From QHXW01 sp963847515 (GTDB lineage: Bacteria > Acidobacteriota > Terriglobia > Bryobacterales > Bryobacteraceae), in NCBI GenBank assembly GCA_963847515.1, contig CAWKAA010000005.1, positions 372,001 to 436,000 on the forward strand: 64,000 bases of DNA, given 5' to 3'. Both the position numbers and the translations under genes were made by a program. Below, one piece after another: positions 37,076 through 45,560 of this stretch (within the stretch, counting starts at the first letter, position 1; each line of letters opens with the position of its first letter). The notes beneath the pieces were generated by a model. The model worked only from the letters and a program-made list of their open reading frames with translations, ran no database searches and was not told the origin of the DNA.

Positions 37076-37639
37076 ATGCCCATAAATCCCAAAATTGCGT
37101 ACGTGGCCTTTGGCCTCTTCCTGCTGATGTCTGCTTCCGCGCTGTTCGCGGCGTCCAGTGTATACGACTTTACGCTGCCCGCGATTGACGGCCAGGATGC
37201 GCCCCTTAGCCAGTTCAAAGGCAAGGTCCTGCTGCTGGTCAATGTCGCAAGCAAGTGCGGGTACACGCCGCAGTATGCGGGGCTGGAATCGCTCTACGAG
37301 AAGTATAAGGATCAGGGCGTGGTAGTAATCGGCTTTCCGGCGAACAATTTCGGCGCTCAGGAACCCGGGACCAACGCGGAAATCAAGACGTTCTGCTCGC
37401 GAACTTATAAAGTGAGTTTCCCGATGTATGCGAAGATCTCCGTGAAGGGCGAGGACAAGACTCCTCTGTATCACTACCTGACTGAGGAAGCGAATTCAGC
37501 CACGAACGGTGAGATCGGATGGAATTTCACGAAATTCCTGGTCGATCGCAGCGGGAACGTGGTGGCGCGGTTCGAATCGAAAATAAAGCCGGACGATGCG
37601 GGACTGGTGCAAGCTGTCGAGAAGGCTCTGACTCAGTAG
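37076..37639 (+). CDS. Exported glutathione-peroxidase-family thiol peroxidase
   Basis: The product is 187 residues with signal peptide to about residue 26 (FGLFLLMSASALFAA). The family pattern is complete: NVASKCGYTPQY with peroxidatic Cys61, GFPANNFGAQEPG with Gln95, and WNFTKFLVDR with Trp149 and Asn150. Cys107 in TFCSRTY is placed as a resolving cysteine, so it probably uses thioredoxin rather than glutathione. It acts outside the cytoplasm on peroxides. It is divergent from the Cys/His-rich protein and convergent with the FecR-like gene, whose stop is 2 bases away. Confidence 0.85.
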   Translation: MPINPKIAYVAFGLFLLMSASALFAASSVYDFTLPAIDGQDAPLSQFKGKVLLLVNVASKCGYTPQYAGLESLYEKYKDQGVVVIGFPANNFGAQEPGTNAEIKTFCSRTYKVSFPMYAKISVKGEDKTPLYHYLTEEANSATNGEIGWNFTKFLVDRSGNVVARFESKIKPDDAGLVQAVEKALTQ

Positions 37640-37641
37640 TC

Positions 37642-38466
37642 TTAGTGACCTGGTGCTGGTGGAGGAGGCGGTGGTGGCGGAGGCGGCGCTGGTGGCTTGT
37701 TGCCGTTGCCGCCGCCAGTGTCCCCTCCGGTAGTTCCTCCTCCACCGCCCCCCGTCGTAGATCCACCCCCGCCTGATGAAGTGGGGATGCGCTGCGTGCG
37801 GTACATGACCTGGTAGAGGGCCTCTGCGGCAGCGCGCATGGCGCCGCGAATCACGTTGCCGTGATCGACGCTCTTTGCTGCGAGGGGCTGGCCCTTATAA
37901 ACGCGGATCCACTCGCCCGCATTCAGGGTCTTGGTCGCGCTTGGCAGCAAGGCGTGCCGCACTTCGACCTGTCCTTCATCGACTACCACCAGTGTGGTAG
38001 CGTCTTCATCCTCGACACTGACGTCAAAGATCGTGCCGCGCACGGAAATGACGGCGGTCGGCGTACGAACCTTGTTGTAATTCGGTTGCCCGCCGATCTT
38101 TTGAATCTGGATTTTAACGCGGCCGAGAAAAACCTCGAGCAGGTCTTTCCAGTTCCCCGGATTATCGCGGAAAACCACGCGCGAGCCGGGAAAAACCTCG
38201 AAAGTACTGCCATCGGAAACCTGTAGTAAGGCATATCCGTCTGGCCCAGTGACGATGATCTGGCGTGGCTGCACGGAGTCGCCAACATTCAGGGCCCACG
38301 GCACACTGTCACGAAGAATGGAGACCTGGCCGTTCAGAGTAACGATTTTCGCGGCACCGCTGTCTTCGGCGTGGCCCACAAAGGCGCAGACGCCGAACAA
38401 GACCGCCGCACGGATCCCTATGCCCACAAACCCTTTACGGGGCGCGATTTCCGTTCTTTTCGACAC
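37642..38466 (-). CDS. FecR-domain protein with Gly-rich and poly-Pro tail
   Basis: The product is 274 residues with an N-terminal membrane segment or signal (GIGIRAAVLFGVCAFVGHA). Residues 40-165 form a FecR domain: KIVTLNGQVSILRDSVPWAL, GDSVQPRQIIVTGPDGYALL, SRVVFRDNPGN, VRTPTAVISVRGTIFDVSVE and TTLVVVDEGQVEVRH. The tail is low-complexity, (S/G/T)-rich then about 11 prolines. No sigma factor or receptor of FecI/FecA type is next to it, so it looks like an orphan surface or scaffold FecR. It is read towards glutathione peroxidase. Confidence 0.78.
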   Translation of the reverse strand: MSKRTEIAPRKGFVGIGIRAAVLFGVCAFVGHAEDSGAAKIVTLNGQVSILRDSVPWALNVGDSVQPRQIIVTGPDGYALLQVSDGSTFEVFPGSRVVFRDNPGNWKDLLEVFLGRVKIQIQKIGGQPNYNKVRTPTAVISVRGTIFDVSVEDEDATTLVVVDEGQVEVRHALLPSATKTLNAGEWIRVYKGQPLAAKSVDHGNVIRGAMRAAAEALYQVMYRTQRIPTSSGGGGSTTGGGGGGTTGGDTGGGNGNKPPAPPPPPPPPPPAPGH

Positions 38467-38599
38467 TTTCGCCCCCTAGTGTATCATCAAAGACTTATTG
38501 CAACTAGATCACCCCTGTAAAAAAAATGAGATAACTATCGTAAATACAACACTTTTGAAGTGAAGGTCTCACTTTGCTGCGGTAAAATAGGACACATTG

Positions 38600-40501
38600 A
38601 TGTGTCAATTGGATACAAGCCGGGCAGGCCGCAAGTCGTTGGTTGTTTGCTTTTTGGCGTGTGCGGTTGCCCTCGGCCAAACGGCGAGTGAGTCTCCGCG
38701 CCCGGATTGGCGGAAGATCGGCACCAACTCCATCGAACTGAGATTGGCGGCACCAGCGACCGGGCCTGTGGATAACGTTTGGTTTTCGGTGGATGGCCGC
38801 ACGCTTTACGCGCGAACACATTCCGGGAAAACTTTCGAGACTGTCGACTTCGAAAATTGGACACCTTCAGTGGCGCCGCCGGTTCGGCCTGATTTTTCCG
38901 TGCCCGCCCAGCGGTTGCCTGCGCCTAATGCGATTCTCCGCGCCAATGCGTCTGACTCCCGCCGCTTATACGCGTTGGCCGATTACGTCTATGAATCAGA
39001 AGACGGCGGCCGCAACTGGACGAATCTGACTGCATACAAAGACCAATCGATCATCGGCGCAGGGCAGCACGATCTGGCGGCGTCGCCACTTGACTCAAAC
39101 CAAGTGGTAGTCGCAAACCAGAATGGCGTGTGGCGATCGATGGATGGCGGGATGACCTGGACTGGGCTGAATCGCTTTCTACCTAATCTGACGGTGCGGC
39201 GCATTCTGGCAACTCCGGCGAACGGGCGTGGCGTAGAAGTCGAAATTGATGCGGTCGGCGCGGCTGAGCTGCCACCGGGCAACGGCGCCGCAGCGTACGC
39301 GTGGCAGCCGATTGCAGATTTGCGCACGGACCGGAATGCCGAGACGCGGCGGCTCTACTCAGCCCAGCTAAGCGCAGAGATCGCGGCGGTGGCTTCAGCG
39401 GGCGACGTGGTCTATGCCGGATCTGTGGACGGACGAATTTGGGTCTCGGTCGATCGCGGCCGCGTGTGGGTTCTCTCGTCCGCCGGTGGAAACGGTGCGG
39501 TCCAAGACATTTTTGTGGACCCTCAGTCACCGCGTGTGGCTTTGGCGGCCGTTAGCGGCTTAGGCGCACGCGTGCTTCGGACCACGAACACCGGCGGTTT
39601 TTGGGACGACTTGAGCGCCAATCTTCCTGATGAGGCTGCACACGGAGTGGTTGCCGACCGTGCCGGAGGCGCGGTCTACGTGGCGACTGACCGCGGCATT
39701 TATTGGGCGCATGAGGATTTAGAGGCACCGGGTCCTCCATCCACGTGGACGCTCCTCTCGGCCAATCTGCCGGCCGCGCGCGCCACTGCGGTGACGCTCG
39801 ATCCCACCGGCAGCCAGCTTTACGTTGCGCTTGAAGGCTACGGGGTTTATGCAGCGGCTGCGCCGCATCGCGCTGCCACGCTTCGGATTGTGAACGCCGC
39901 GGACTTCAGCACGCGGCCGGCAGCTCCCGGATCGCTGGTAAGCGTCCTGGGACTCGCTGTACGGTCGGCGCGCGCAGGGGACCTGGAGTTTCCCATTCTG
40001 GCTTCCTCGGAAAGCGGGACGCAGATGCAGGTTCCCTTTGAAGCTGTTGGTCCGTCGTTGGGACTGGCACTCGATTCTGCTTCTGGGCTGGTGGCGGTGG
40101 GCCTGCCCGTACGCCCGGCCTCGCCAGCAATCTTCGTCGATCGCGATGGCGCACCCATGCTGCTGGACGCGGACACGGGTCTCATGCTGGATGCCACTAA
40201 CACTGCACGTTCCAACGCACGTATTCAGATTCTGGCAACGGGACTAGGCCGCGTGAAGCCGCAATGGCTCACAGGGCTCGCAGCGCCGCTCGAAAATCCG
40301 CCGGCAGTGATTGCCAAGGTGCAGGCATACCTCGATCGTGCGCCGATTGAAGTGACGCGGGCCACTCTGGCTCCGGGTTACGTGGGCTTTTATTTGATTG
40401 AATTGCAATTGCCGGCGTTACTGAATGCCGGTCCCGCGGAACTCTACCTCACCACGGACGGCGAGGAAAGCAACCGCGTGCGCGTGTACCTGGAACCGTA
40501 A
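38600..40501 (+). CDS. Secreted beta-propeller (BNR/VPS10-like) protein with Solibacter-type C-terminal domain
   Basis: The product is 633 residues from ATG 38600 (a TTG one codon earlier is the alternative). The signal peptide ends near residue 26 (CFLACAVALG). Residues 40-410 contain BNR/Asp-box-like repeats: YESEDGGRNWTNL, WRSMDGGMTWTGL, WVSVDRGRVWVLS and LRTTNTGGFWDDL, each one propeller blade. Residues 430-633 match the pattern of the C-terminal domain of many Solibacter proteins: IVNAADFSTRPAAPGSLVSVLG, GTQMQVPFEA and a late LELQLPALL-like strand. It is extracellular; ligand or enzyme activity cannot be judged. Confidence 0.78.
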   Translation: MCQLDTSRAGRKSLVVCFLACAVALGQTASESPRPDWRKIGTNSIELRLAAPATGPVDNVWFSVDGRTLYARTHSGKTFETVDFENWTPSVAPPVRPDFSVPAQRLPAPNAILRANASDSRRLYALADYVYESEDGGRNWTNLTAYKDQSIIGAGQHDLAASPLDSNQVVVANQNGVWRSMDGGMTWTGLNRFLPNLTVRRILATPANGRGVEVEIDAVGAAELPPGNGAAAYAWQPIADLRTDRNAETRRLYSAQLSAEIAAVASAGDVVYAGSVDGRIWVSVDRGRVWVLSSAGGNGAVQDIFVDPQSPRVALAAVSGLGARVLRTTNTGGFWDDLSANLPDEAAHGVVADRAGGAVYVATDRGIYWAHEDLEAPGPPSTWTLLSANLPAARATAVTLDPTGSQLYVALEGYGVYAAAAPHRAATLRIVNAADFSTRPAAPGSLVSVLGLAVRSARAGDLEFPILASSESGTQMQVPFEAVGPSLGLALDSASGLVAVGLPVRPASPAIFVDRDGAPMLLDADTGLMLDATNTARSNARIQILATGLGRVKPQWLTGLAAPLENPPAVIAKVQAYLDRAPIEVTRATLAPGYVGFYLIELQLPALLNAGPAELYLTTDGEESNRVRVYLEP

Positions 40502-40514
40502 TGGCCCGACGCGG

Positions 40515-40540
40515 CGACGCGGAGACACGGCGACGCGGCG
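40515..40540. repeat. GC-rich intergenic repeat unit, copy 2
   Basis: CGACGCGGAGACACGGCG plus ACGCGGCG lies just after the propeller-gene stop. It matches the reverse complement of 6842-6867 with few changes, and a third, looser copy lies at 59219-59275. Confidence 0.5.
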
Positions 40541-40548
40541 CAAATGAG

Positions 40549-42861
40549 CTACTCGTGACGCAGTGACGCCGCGGGATCGACCTGCATGGCGCGCCGGGCG
40601 GGCACGAAAGTGGCAAGCATCGAGACGATACCGAGAGCTGTCACAACGGCGATATACGTAACGGCGTCCGCGCGGGAGACTCCGTATAGAAACACTCCGG
40701 AACCACTCCAGCCGATGTGACCCGACGGAAGCAGTGAGCTAAGCCAATACGCGGCTGCCACACCGATCATTGCTCCCGGAGCGATCAACCGTAAGGTGTC
40801 GAACGAGATCTGTCCCAGCACCTGACGGCGGGTTGCGCCGAGCGCCATCCGGATGCCGATTTCACGAGTGCGCTCGGTCACCGAGTACGCCAGCACGGCG
40901 TAAAGTCCCAGTGTCGCCAGGATCACGGCCAGCAGTCCGAATGCGCCGAGCATGCGGACCACGGGACGCCGCAACGATAAAGACTCCGACTCATAGATGA
41001 TCTGCTGCATGGATTTCACCTCATCCCACGGCTGCTGCAGGTCAGTCTCCCGCGCGGTTTTACGGAGTGACTGGGCCACGCGAGGCATGTCCGCCTGCGA
41101 ACGGACGTGCACTGCCAGGCTCACGGGGGCATCCAGCCCTTGAAAATACGGGCGGTAGAAAACAGGGCGTGGATCCTCTTCGAGGTTCCTCTGCCGCACG
41201 TCGGCGACGACCCCAACGATCTCGCGCCACACGGGGGGTTGACCCGCTCGAATGCGCCGGCCTACGGCAGACTCATTGGGGAAAAAAGTTTGAGCCATCG
41301 TTCTGTTGATCACCACGACGGGCGCAGATGTCTCTGTGTCGTGCGTCGATAGGGTCCTGCCTTCCAGAAGCGGAATCCCCAGCGTACTGAACAGTTCCGG
41401 GCTCGCCGAGATGTATCGGACCTCGGTGCCTTGTGGGTCTGGGGAAGCTATCCCTTCGATTTGAATGTTGGTCGCGTCCGCGCCCGTTAAGGGCAGATCG
41501 CTAGTAAATACCGCCGCCTCAACGCCGGCAATCTCGCGCACTCTGTCCAGTAATGTGCGTACAAACGAGAGTTTGTGGGTCGGGTCTTTGTATTTTGGGC
41601 TGACAAGGCTGGTGCCGATTGTGAGCAACCGGTCCGTCCGTATGCCAACCGGAATCGACTCCACGTAAAGGAAACTGCGAAGCAACAAACCGAATCCGAT
41701 GAGCAGCACCAGCGCCAAGCTGAACTCGGAACTGACCAGCAGCCGTCTGGTGAGATCGCGCCGCACAGGCATGGAACTAAATCCGCTTACCTCTTGACTC
41801 GCTTTGGTCGACCTGAGGGCCGGTAACAATCCGAATATCAGACCGGTAAGGAGCGTGGCTGCCACGCTGAATGCCAGCACGCGGCCGTCCAGGCTGATCT
41901 CAGTTGTCTCAATGTAGGCGGCGGCAATCCTCGCCAGCAACGTCTTCGACCAGAAGGCAATGAGGATTCCCAACGCTCCGCCGCACCCAAACAGCACCAC
42001 GCTCTCCGTCAGATTCTGCCGCAACAGACGGAACCGGCTACAACCAATTGCGGCACGGATCAGGAACTCGCGCCGCCGAGCCACCGAACGCGCCAACAGC
42101 AGATTCGCCACGTTCGCGCAGGCCATCAAAAGAACCATGCCGACAGCACCGAATAAAAGCCAGACCCCCCGATGAGCCTGGATACACGTGGGGCCGCAGG
42201 AGTAATTCATCTCAGGCGTCACAAGTTCAATAGCCGAGTTTTTCCATTTCTCAGGATCGCGTTGAGCCAGACCCGCGACAATCGAATTGACCTCGCTCTG
42301 CGCCTGCGCGAGGCTGTTATCGGCGTGCAAATTCGCGAGCGCGAAGAAGCCCGGATCCTCGGCGGCATGCTCGGGCAGGAACGGCGCGAATAGCTCGGCT
42401 CTGTCGAAGGCAAAAGACGCCGGCAAGATTCCAACGATTGTGCAGATGCGCGCTTGTACGCTGATCCGGCTTCCCAGCGCGCTCGGATTCCCGTTGAACA
42501 ACTGCTTCCAGAGAGCGTCGCTCAGAATGACCACATCATCGCGGCCAACTCGCTCTTCTTCGGGCAGGAAGTTGCGGCCTTGGGCCGGTACGATGCCAAG
42601 CGCACTGAGCCAGTTCGCGTCCACGTAGTAACCGTACGTACGCTCCGAACCGTTCGGTCCGTTGATCAGAAACCAATCAGGCCGCTCCAGGCTACGCGAT
42701 TGGCCGCCGATATTTAACACATCGAGCGGTAAACGAGAGTGGGGCTCGTTTTGCAGCTTGTCAATCCGCCAGAGATAGACCAAATGATCCGAGAATGAAG
42801 GCCGATTGAGCACGCTCGCTGCAACCAGGGCTCTGAGGCGAAATAAGAGGTCGCTCAGCAT
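40549..42861 (-). CDS. ABC permease, acidobacterial duplicated orphan permease type, N-terminus shortened
   Basis: The product is 770 residues, an inner-membrane MacB/FtsX-like permease with two core units. Unit one has VWLLFGAVGMVLLMACANVANLLLAR (about 235-260), FLIRAAIGCSRFRLLRQNLTE, and VLAFSVAATLLTGLIFGLLP. Unit two ends with MLGAFGLLAVILATLGLYAVLAYSV, TREIGIRMALGATRRQVLG and the final FVPARRAMQVDPAASLRHE, the typical stop of this family. The usual first helix (LTLALGIGANTAIFS type) is missing between the start and VYLWRIDKLQNE, so an N-terminal deletion is likely. It is 10 bases downstream of the PadR regulator, a pairing seen again and again in Acidobacteria. Confidence 0.82.
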   Translation of the reverse strand: MLSDLLFRLRALVAASVLNRPSFSDHLVYLWRIDKLQNEPHSRLPLDVLNIGGQSRSLERPDWFLINGPNGSERTYGYYVDANWLSALGIVPAQGRNFLPEEERVGRDDVVILSDALWKQLFNGNPSALGSRISVQARICTIVGILPASFAFDRAELFAPFLPEHAAEDPGFFALANLHADNSLAQAQSEVNSIVAGLAQRDPEKWKNSAIELVTPEMNYSCGPTCIQAHRGVWLLFGAVGMVLLMACANVANLLLARSVARRREFLIRAAIGCSRFRLLRQNLTESVVLFGCGGALGILIAFWSKTLLARIAAAYIETTEISLDGRVLAFSVAATLLTGLIFGLLPALRSTKASQEVSGFSSMPVRRDLTRRLLVSSEFSLALVLLIGFGLLLRSFLYVESIPVGIRTDRLLTIGTSLVSPKYKDPTHKLSFVRTLLDRVREIAGVEAAVFTSDLPLTGADATNIQIEGIASPDPQGTEVRYISASPELFSTLGIPLLEGRTLSTHDTETSAPVVVINRTMAQTFFPNESAVGRRIRAGQPPVWREIVGVVADVRQRNLEEDPRPVFYRPYFQGLDAPVSLAVHVRSQADMPRVAQSLRKTARETDLQQPWDEVKSMQQIIYESESLSLRRPVVRMLGAFGLLAVILATLGLYAVLAYSVTERTREIGIRMALGATRRQVLGQISFDTLRLIAPGAMIGVAAAYWLSSLLPSGHIGWSGSGVFLYGVSRADAVTYIAVVTALGIVSMLATFVPARRAMQVDPAASLRHE

Positions 42862-42871
42862 GAGTGTGCTC

Positions 42872-43204
42872 CTAACCCATATCCAGCACTTGCGCGACGG
42901 CTGCGCTCAGCTTGCGCCAGGCGCCCGTTTCGGTCCCCAGTTGCTTTCGGCCGGCGGGGGTGAGCGCGTAGTACCTCGCCCGCCGATTGTTCTCGGAGAC
43001 TCCCCAACGGGCCTTGATCCATCCCCGGCGCTCGAGCCGGTGTAAAGCCGGGTACAGCGAGCCTTGCTGGACCTGCAAAACATCGCTTGAGATTTGCTGA
43101 ATGCGCTCCGAGATGGCCCAGCCATGCTGGGGTTGAAGCGCCAGCGTCTTGAGGATGAGGAGGTCTAAGGTGCCCTGCGGCAGGTCTATGCGTTCGTCCG
43201 CCAT
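42872..43204 (-). CDS. PadR-family transcriptional regulator
   Basis: The product is 110 residues, the small one-domain PadR type. The winged helix reads LPQGTLDLLILKTLALQPQHG, then ISERIQQISSDVLQVQQGSLYPALHRLERRG, and the wing WGVSENNRRARYYALTPAGRKQL; these are hallmark segments. It likely controls the permease gene 10 bases downstream and its own promoter. The ligand is unknown. The frame is intact. Confidence 0.88.
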   Translation of the reverse strand: MADERIDLPQGTLDLLILKTLALQPQHGWAISERIQQISSDVLQVQQGSLYPALHRLERRGWIKARWGVSENNRRARYYALTPAGRKQLGTETGAWRKLSAAVAQVLDMG

Positions 43205-43320
43205 GCTTCCCTTCTGCTTCTACAGAAGAAGACAATAACATGAGCCTTGTCGAAGCGCAAGGGGAGGGAAGAATCCTTAGGGTAAAGCCAGGGGATTTGC
43301 GAAACAATCGTAACGAAGGA

Positions 43321-44124
43321 CTACTTCACGTCGAAGCTGAGTACATGTTCGATGGCGCATTTGACCGCAGCGTTCCGCAACACGATCCTTAGATTATAGT
43401 GCCCGGCAGGAAGCGGCACGAAGCGCTCGTAAACCGGTTCGCGCGCAGTCTCTTCGAAAATGTACACGTCGTGATTCCCTGCGTCGCTGATTCGCCCATA
43501 AACTGCAGCCGGGGCCGTCTCGAAAATCGGGATGGAAATCTTCGTTTGGCCATGCTGATCGATAGTTACCGACAGCGACTTTCCCTTTTCGTAAAACTGT
43601 AGTCCTACCGGTGGGACAGTCATGCCTTCGGCCCCCGGCCGGAAGAGTGCATCACGCTGCTCGGGTTCAATCATGAGCCTGTATTCGCCTGTCAGCGTCG
43701 AGTCAACAAAATCAAAAGTCATAGCGCCGCGACCCTCCATATGCTGGTAGCGCCAGAGTTCGGAGGGAGCGGAGCCGGCGCCGGCGGGGTGAGACTCGAT
43801 CTCATCCGGGGGCCCGAAGACAATGTAGACGCGGCCGCGATCCGACTTCCAGCCAGGAACGGCGACGGCGAAATGTTCGTTGGCATACGCGATGCGGCGA
43901 TAGTGCTCTTCCTTGACCCGGTTGAGGGCGTCAGCAGGAGCTGGGTTGCGCCGGGACCAGAACTGATCGATAAATCGATCGCGTTCGGCGTCGGTATTGA
44001 GATGCTGGAAGGCTTCCCGCTCAGCGGCAGTAATGATATACACCACATCTTCTTCCAGCCATTTTTGGTAGCGCCCCTGAGCGGCCAACAGGCCCGCAAA
44101 CAGGAATACCGAAAGGAACGCCAT
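43321..44124 (-). CDS. GWxTD-domain secreted protein
   Basis: The product is 267 residues with a short signal peptide (MAFLSVFLFAGLLAAQ). The defining segment is GWKSDRGRVYIVFGPPDEIE at residues 91-110, which matches the GWxTD domain. Upstream helices read YIITAAEREAFQHLNTDAER, RFIDQFWSRRNPAPADALN and KEEHYRRIAYANEHF; the C-terminal half is beta-rich. The domain is widespread in Acidobacteria and related phyla and has no known reaction. It stands alone. Confidence 0.82.
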   Translation of the reverse strand: MAFLSVFLFAGLLAAQGRYQKWLEEDVVYIITAAEREAFQHLNTDAERDRFIDQFWSRRNPAPADALNRVKEEHYRRIAYANEHFAVAVPGWKSDRGRVYIVFGPPDEIESHPAGAGSAPSELWRYQHMEGRGAMTFDFVDSTLTGEYRLMIEPEQRDALFRPGAEGMTVPPVGLQFYEKGKSLSVTIDQHGQTKISIPIFETAPAAVYGRISDAGNHDVYIFEETAREPVYERFVPLPAGHYNLRIVLRNAAVKCAIEHVLSFDVK

Positions 44125-44164
44125 TAGACCAACTCCTCACAGCTCGGTTACTAAGGGGCCCTAA

Positions 44165-44191
44165 AATAGAAAAGCCGCCTCAATGGGCGGC
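44165..44191 (-). terminator. Intrinsic terminator after cold-shock gene
   Basis: On the minus strand, GCCGCC pairs with GGCGGC around CATTGA, followed by TTTTCTATTTT. It lies about 28 bases after the cold-shock stop and in front of the GWxTD gene. Confidence 0.75.
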
Positions 44192-44218
44192 TCCTCGTTA
44201 GAATGTCGGGGAAGGATG

Positions 44219-44422
44219 CTATAGCCGATTGACGTTCTCAGCTTGCAGACCCTTCGGACCCTGCTTCACTTCGAACTCTACCTCCGCACCTTCATCCAGG
44301 CTGCGGTAACCGTTGGCCTGGATGGCCGAAAAATGCACGAACACATCGTCACCACTGGCGCGCTGGATAAATCCATAGCCTTTGGCAGCGTTAAACCACT
44401 TCACTACGCCTTTTTCTTTCAC
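44219..44422 (-). CDS. csp: Cold-shock domain protein
   Basis: The product is 67 residues from GTG 44422, a single nucleic-acid-binding OB fold. RNP1 is KGYGFI and RNP2 is DVFVHF, with VVKWFNAAKGYG at the start and QGPKGLQAENV near the end. GTG 44422 is preferred to TTG 44428 because AGGAG lies 9 bases before it but only 3 before the TTG. It acts as an RNA chaperone. The leader has a terminator-like hairpin at 44471-44503. Confidence 0.93.
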   Translation of the reverse strand: MKEKGVVKWFNAAKGYGFIQRASGDDVFVHFSAIQANGYRSLDEGAEVEFEVKQGPKGLQAENVNRL

Positions 44423-44470
44423 GTACAAACTCTCCTATAACATCGTTCGCCAGAACAACAGAGGCCAATA

Positions 44471-44503
44471 ACAAAAAAAGCTACGACGGACAATCTTCGT
44501 AGC
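44471..44503 (-). promoter_or_regulatory. Terminator-like hairpin in the cold-shock leader
   Basis: On the minus strand, GCTACGA and TCGTAGC form a 7-bp stem around a 10-base loop, followed by TTTTTTT, a perfect intrinsic-terminator shape. It lies about 50-80 bases before the start codon, with no gene upstream on that strand, so it may attenuate the cold-shock transcript. Confidence 0.55.
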
Positions 44504-44654
44504 CATTAGTTCCGCTGCTGCCTATACGAACAACCATTTGAAAATGCTTTTGTATTGTCTCAAATGCCCCTATCGGGGTCAAGCCAGATCTCACGGTTTT
44601 GGGGGTACACGGCGCCTTTGGAAGGCCATTTGCGCGTATCCTAACTTGTGAGAG

Positions 44655-45560
44655 TTGACTGAAGAGAGCATTCTCGAACGGCTGCGCCGGCGCATCGCGA
44701 TCCCGCGCGGCTCAGGCGTCATTTTGGGCATTGGCGATGATTGTGCCATCTTCCGCCCGCGTGGTGCGAAAGAGGACTTGCTGTTCACAACTGATCTCCT
44801 CATCGAAGGCGTGCACTTCGAGCGCGCTACGCATGGGCCTGCCAGGGTAGGCCACAAAGCACTGGCGCGAGGGTTGAGCGATATCGCGGCGATGGGCGGC
44901 GGTCCGCGATTCTGCCTGGTTTCACTCGCGCTTCCGGACTCGGCCGGACAGGCATGGGTGAATCAGTTTTACTCCGGGCTGTTGAAACTGGCAAAGCGGA
45001 CGGGCACGGTGCTCGCGGGCGGGGACCTGGCGCGGGCTGACCGCGTGATGTGTGACATCGTCGTCGCAGGGTCGGTTCCTAGAGGCCGTGCGTTGCAACG
45101 CGATGGCGCTCGCGCGGGCGATTCTATCTATGTTTCGGGGCGGTTGGGCGGATCGGCCCTGGGACTCGAGACCAGGCGAGGGCGCGCATGGACGCGTCAC
45201 TTATCGCCGCAGCCCAGGCTGGCTCTGGGCGAGTATGTGCGCGAACTCGGAGTCACCGCTGCAATGGATATCAGTGACGGGCTATCGCTCGATTTGCGCA
45301 GGCTGGCGCGGGCATCGGGAGTCTGCGCGGAAATTGAGCCTCCACCGGCGTTTCCAGGAGCCACGATGGAGCAGGCCTTGCACGGCGGTGAAGATTACGA
45401 ATTGCTGTTCACCGTTCCGATCGGAACACGAGTACCGAAGCGGTTCGGGAACGAACCGCTGACATGCATCGGCAGGATGCGGCGTGGGCCAGCGGGCCAA
45501 GTACTGCTCGGCGGGCGGCCGCTCCCGGCGCTCGGATACGATCATTTCAGGCACAAATGA
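44655..45560 (+). CDS. thiL: Thiamine-monophosphate kinase
   Basis: The product is 301 residues from TTG 44655. ThiL makes thiamine diphosphate from thiamine monophosphate with ATP. Motifs are SGVILGIGDDCAIFRP, LLFTTDLLIEGVHF, GHKALARGLSDIAAMGG, VLAGGDLARADRVMCDI, TAAMDISDGLSLDLRRLARAS and ALHGGEDYELLFTVP, all as expected for the family. The length is normal. Its stop overlaps the methyltransferase start as ATGA, so the two are coupled. The sulfur carrier thiS is elsewhere in the window (61492). Confidence 0.9.
   Translation: MTEESILERLRRRIAIPRGSGVILGIGDDCAIFRPRGAKEDLLFTTDLLIEGVHFERATHGPARVGHKALARGLSDIAAMGGGPRFCLVSLALPDSAGQAWVNQFYSGLLKLAKRTGTVLAGGDLARADRVMCDIVVAGSVPRGRALQRDGARAGDSIYVSGRLGGSALGLETRRGRAWTRHLSPQPRLALGEYVRELGVTAAMDISDGLSLDLRRLARASGVCAEIEPPPAFPGATMEQALHGGEDYELLFTVPIGTRVPKRFGNEPLTCIGRMRRGPAGQVLLGGRPLPALGYDHFRHK

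Noticed and set aside
39183..39740. Minus-strand ORFs inside the beta-propeller gene
   Set aside because: They are Arg/Pro-rich shadow frames opposite repeated Asp-box motifs.
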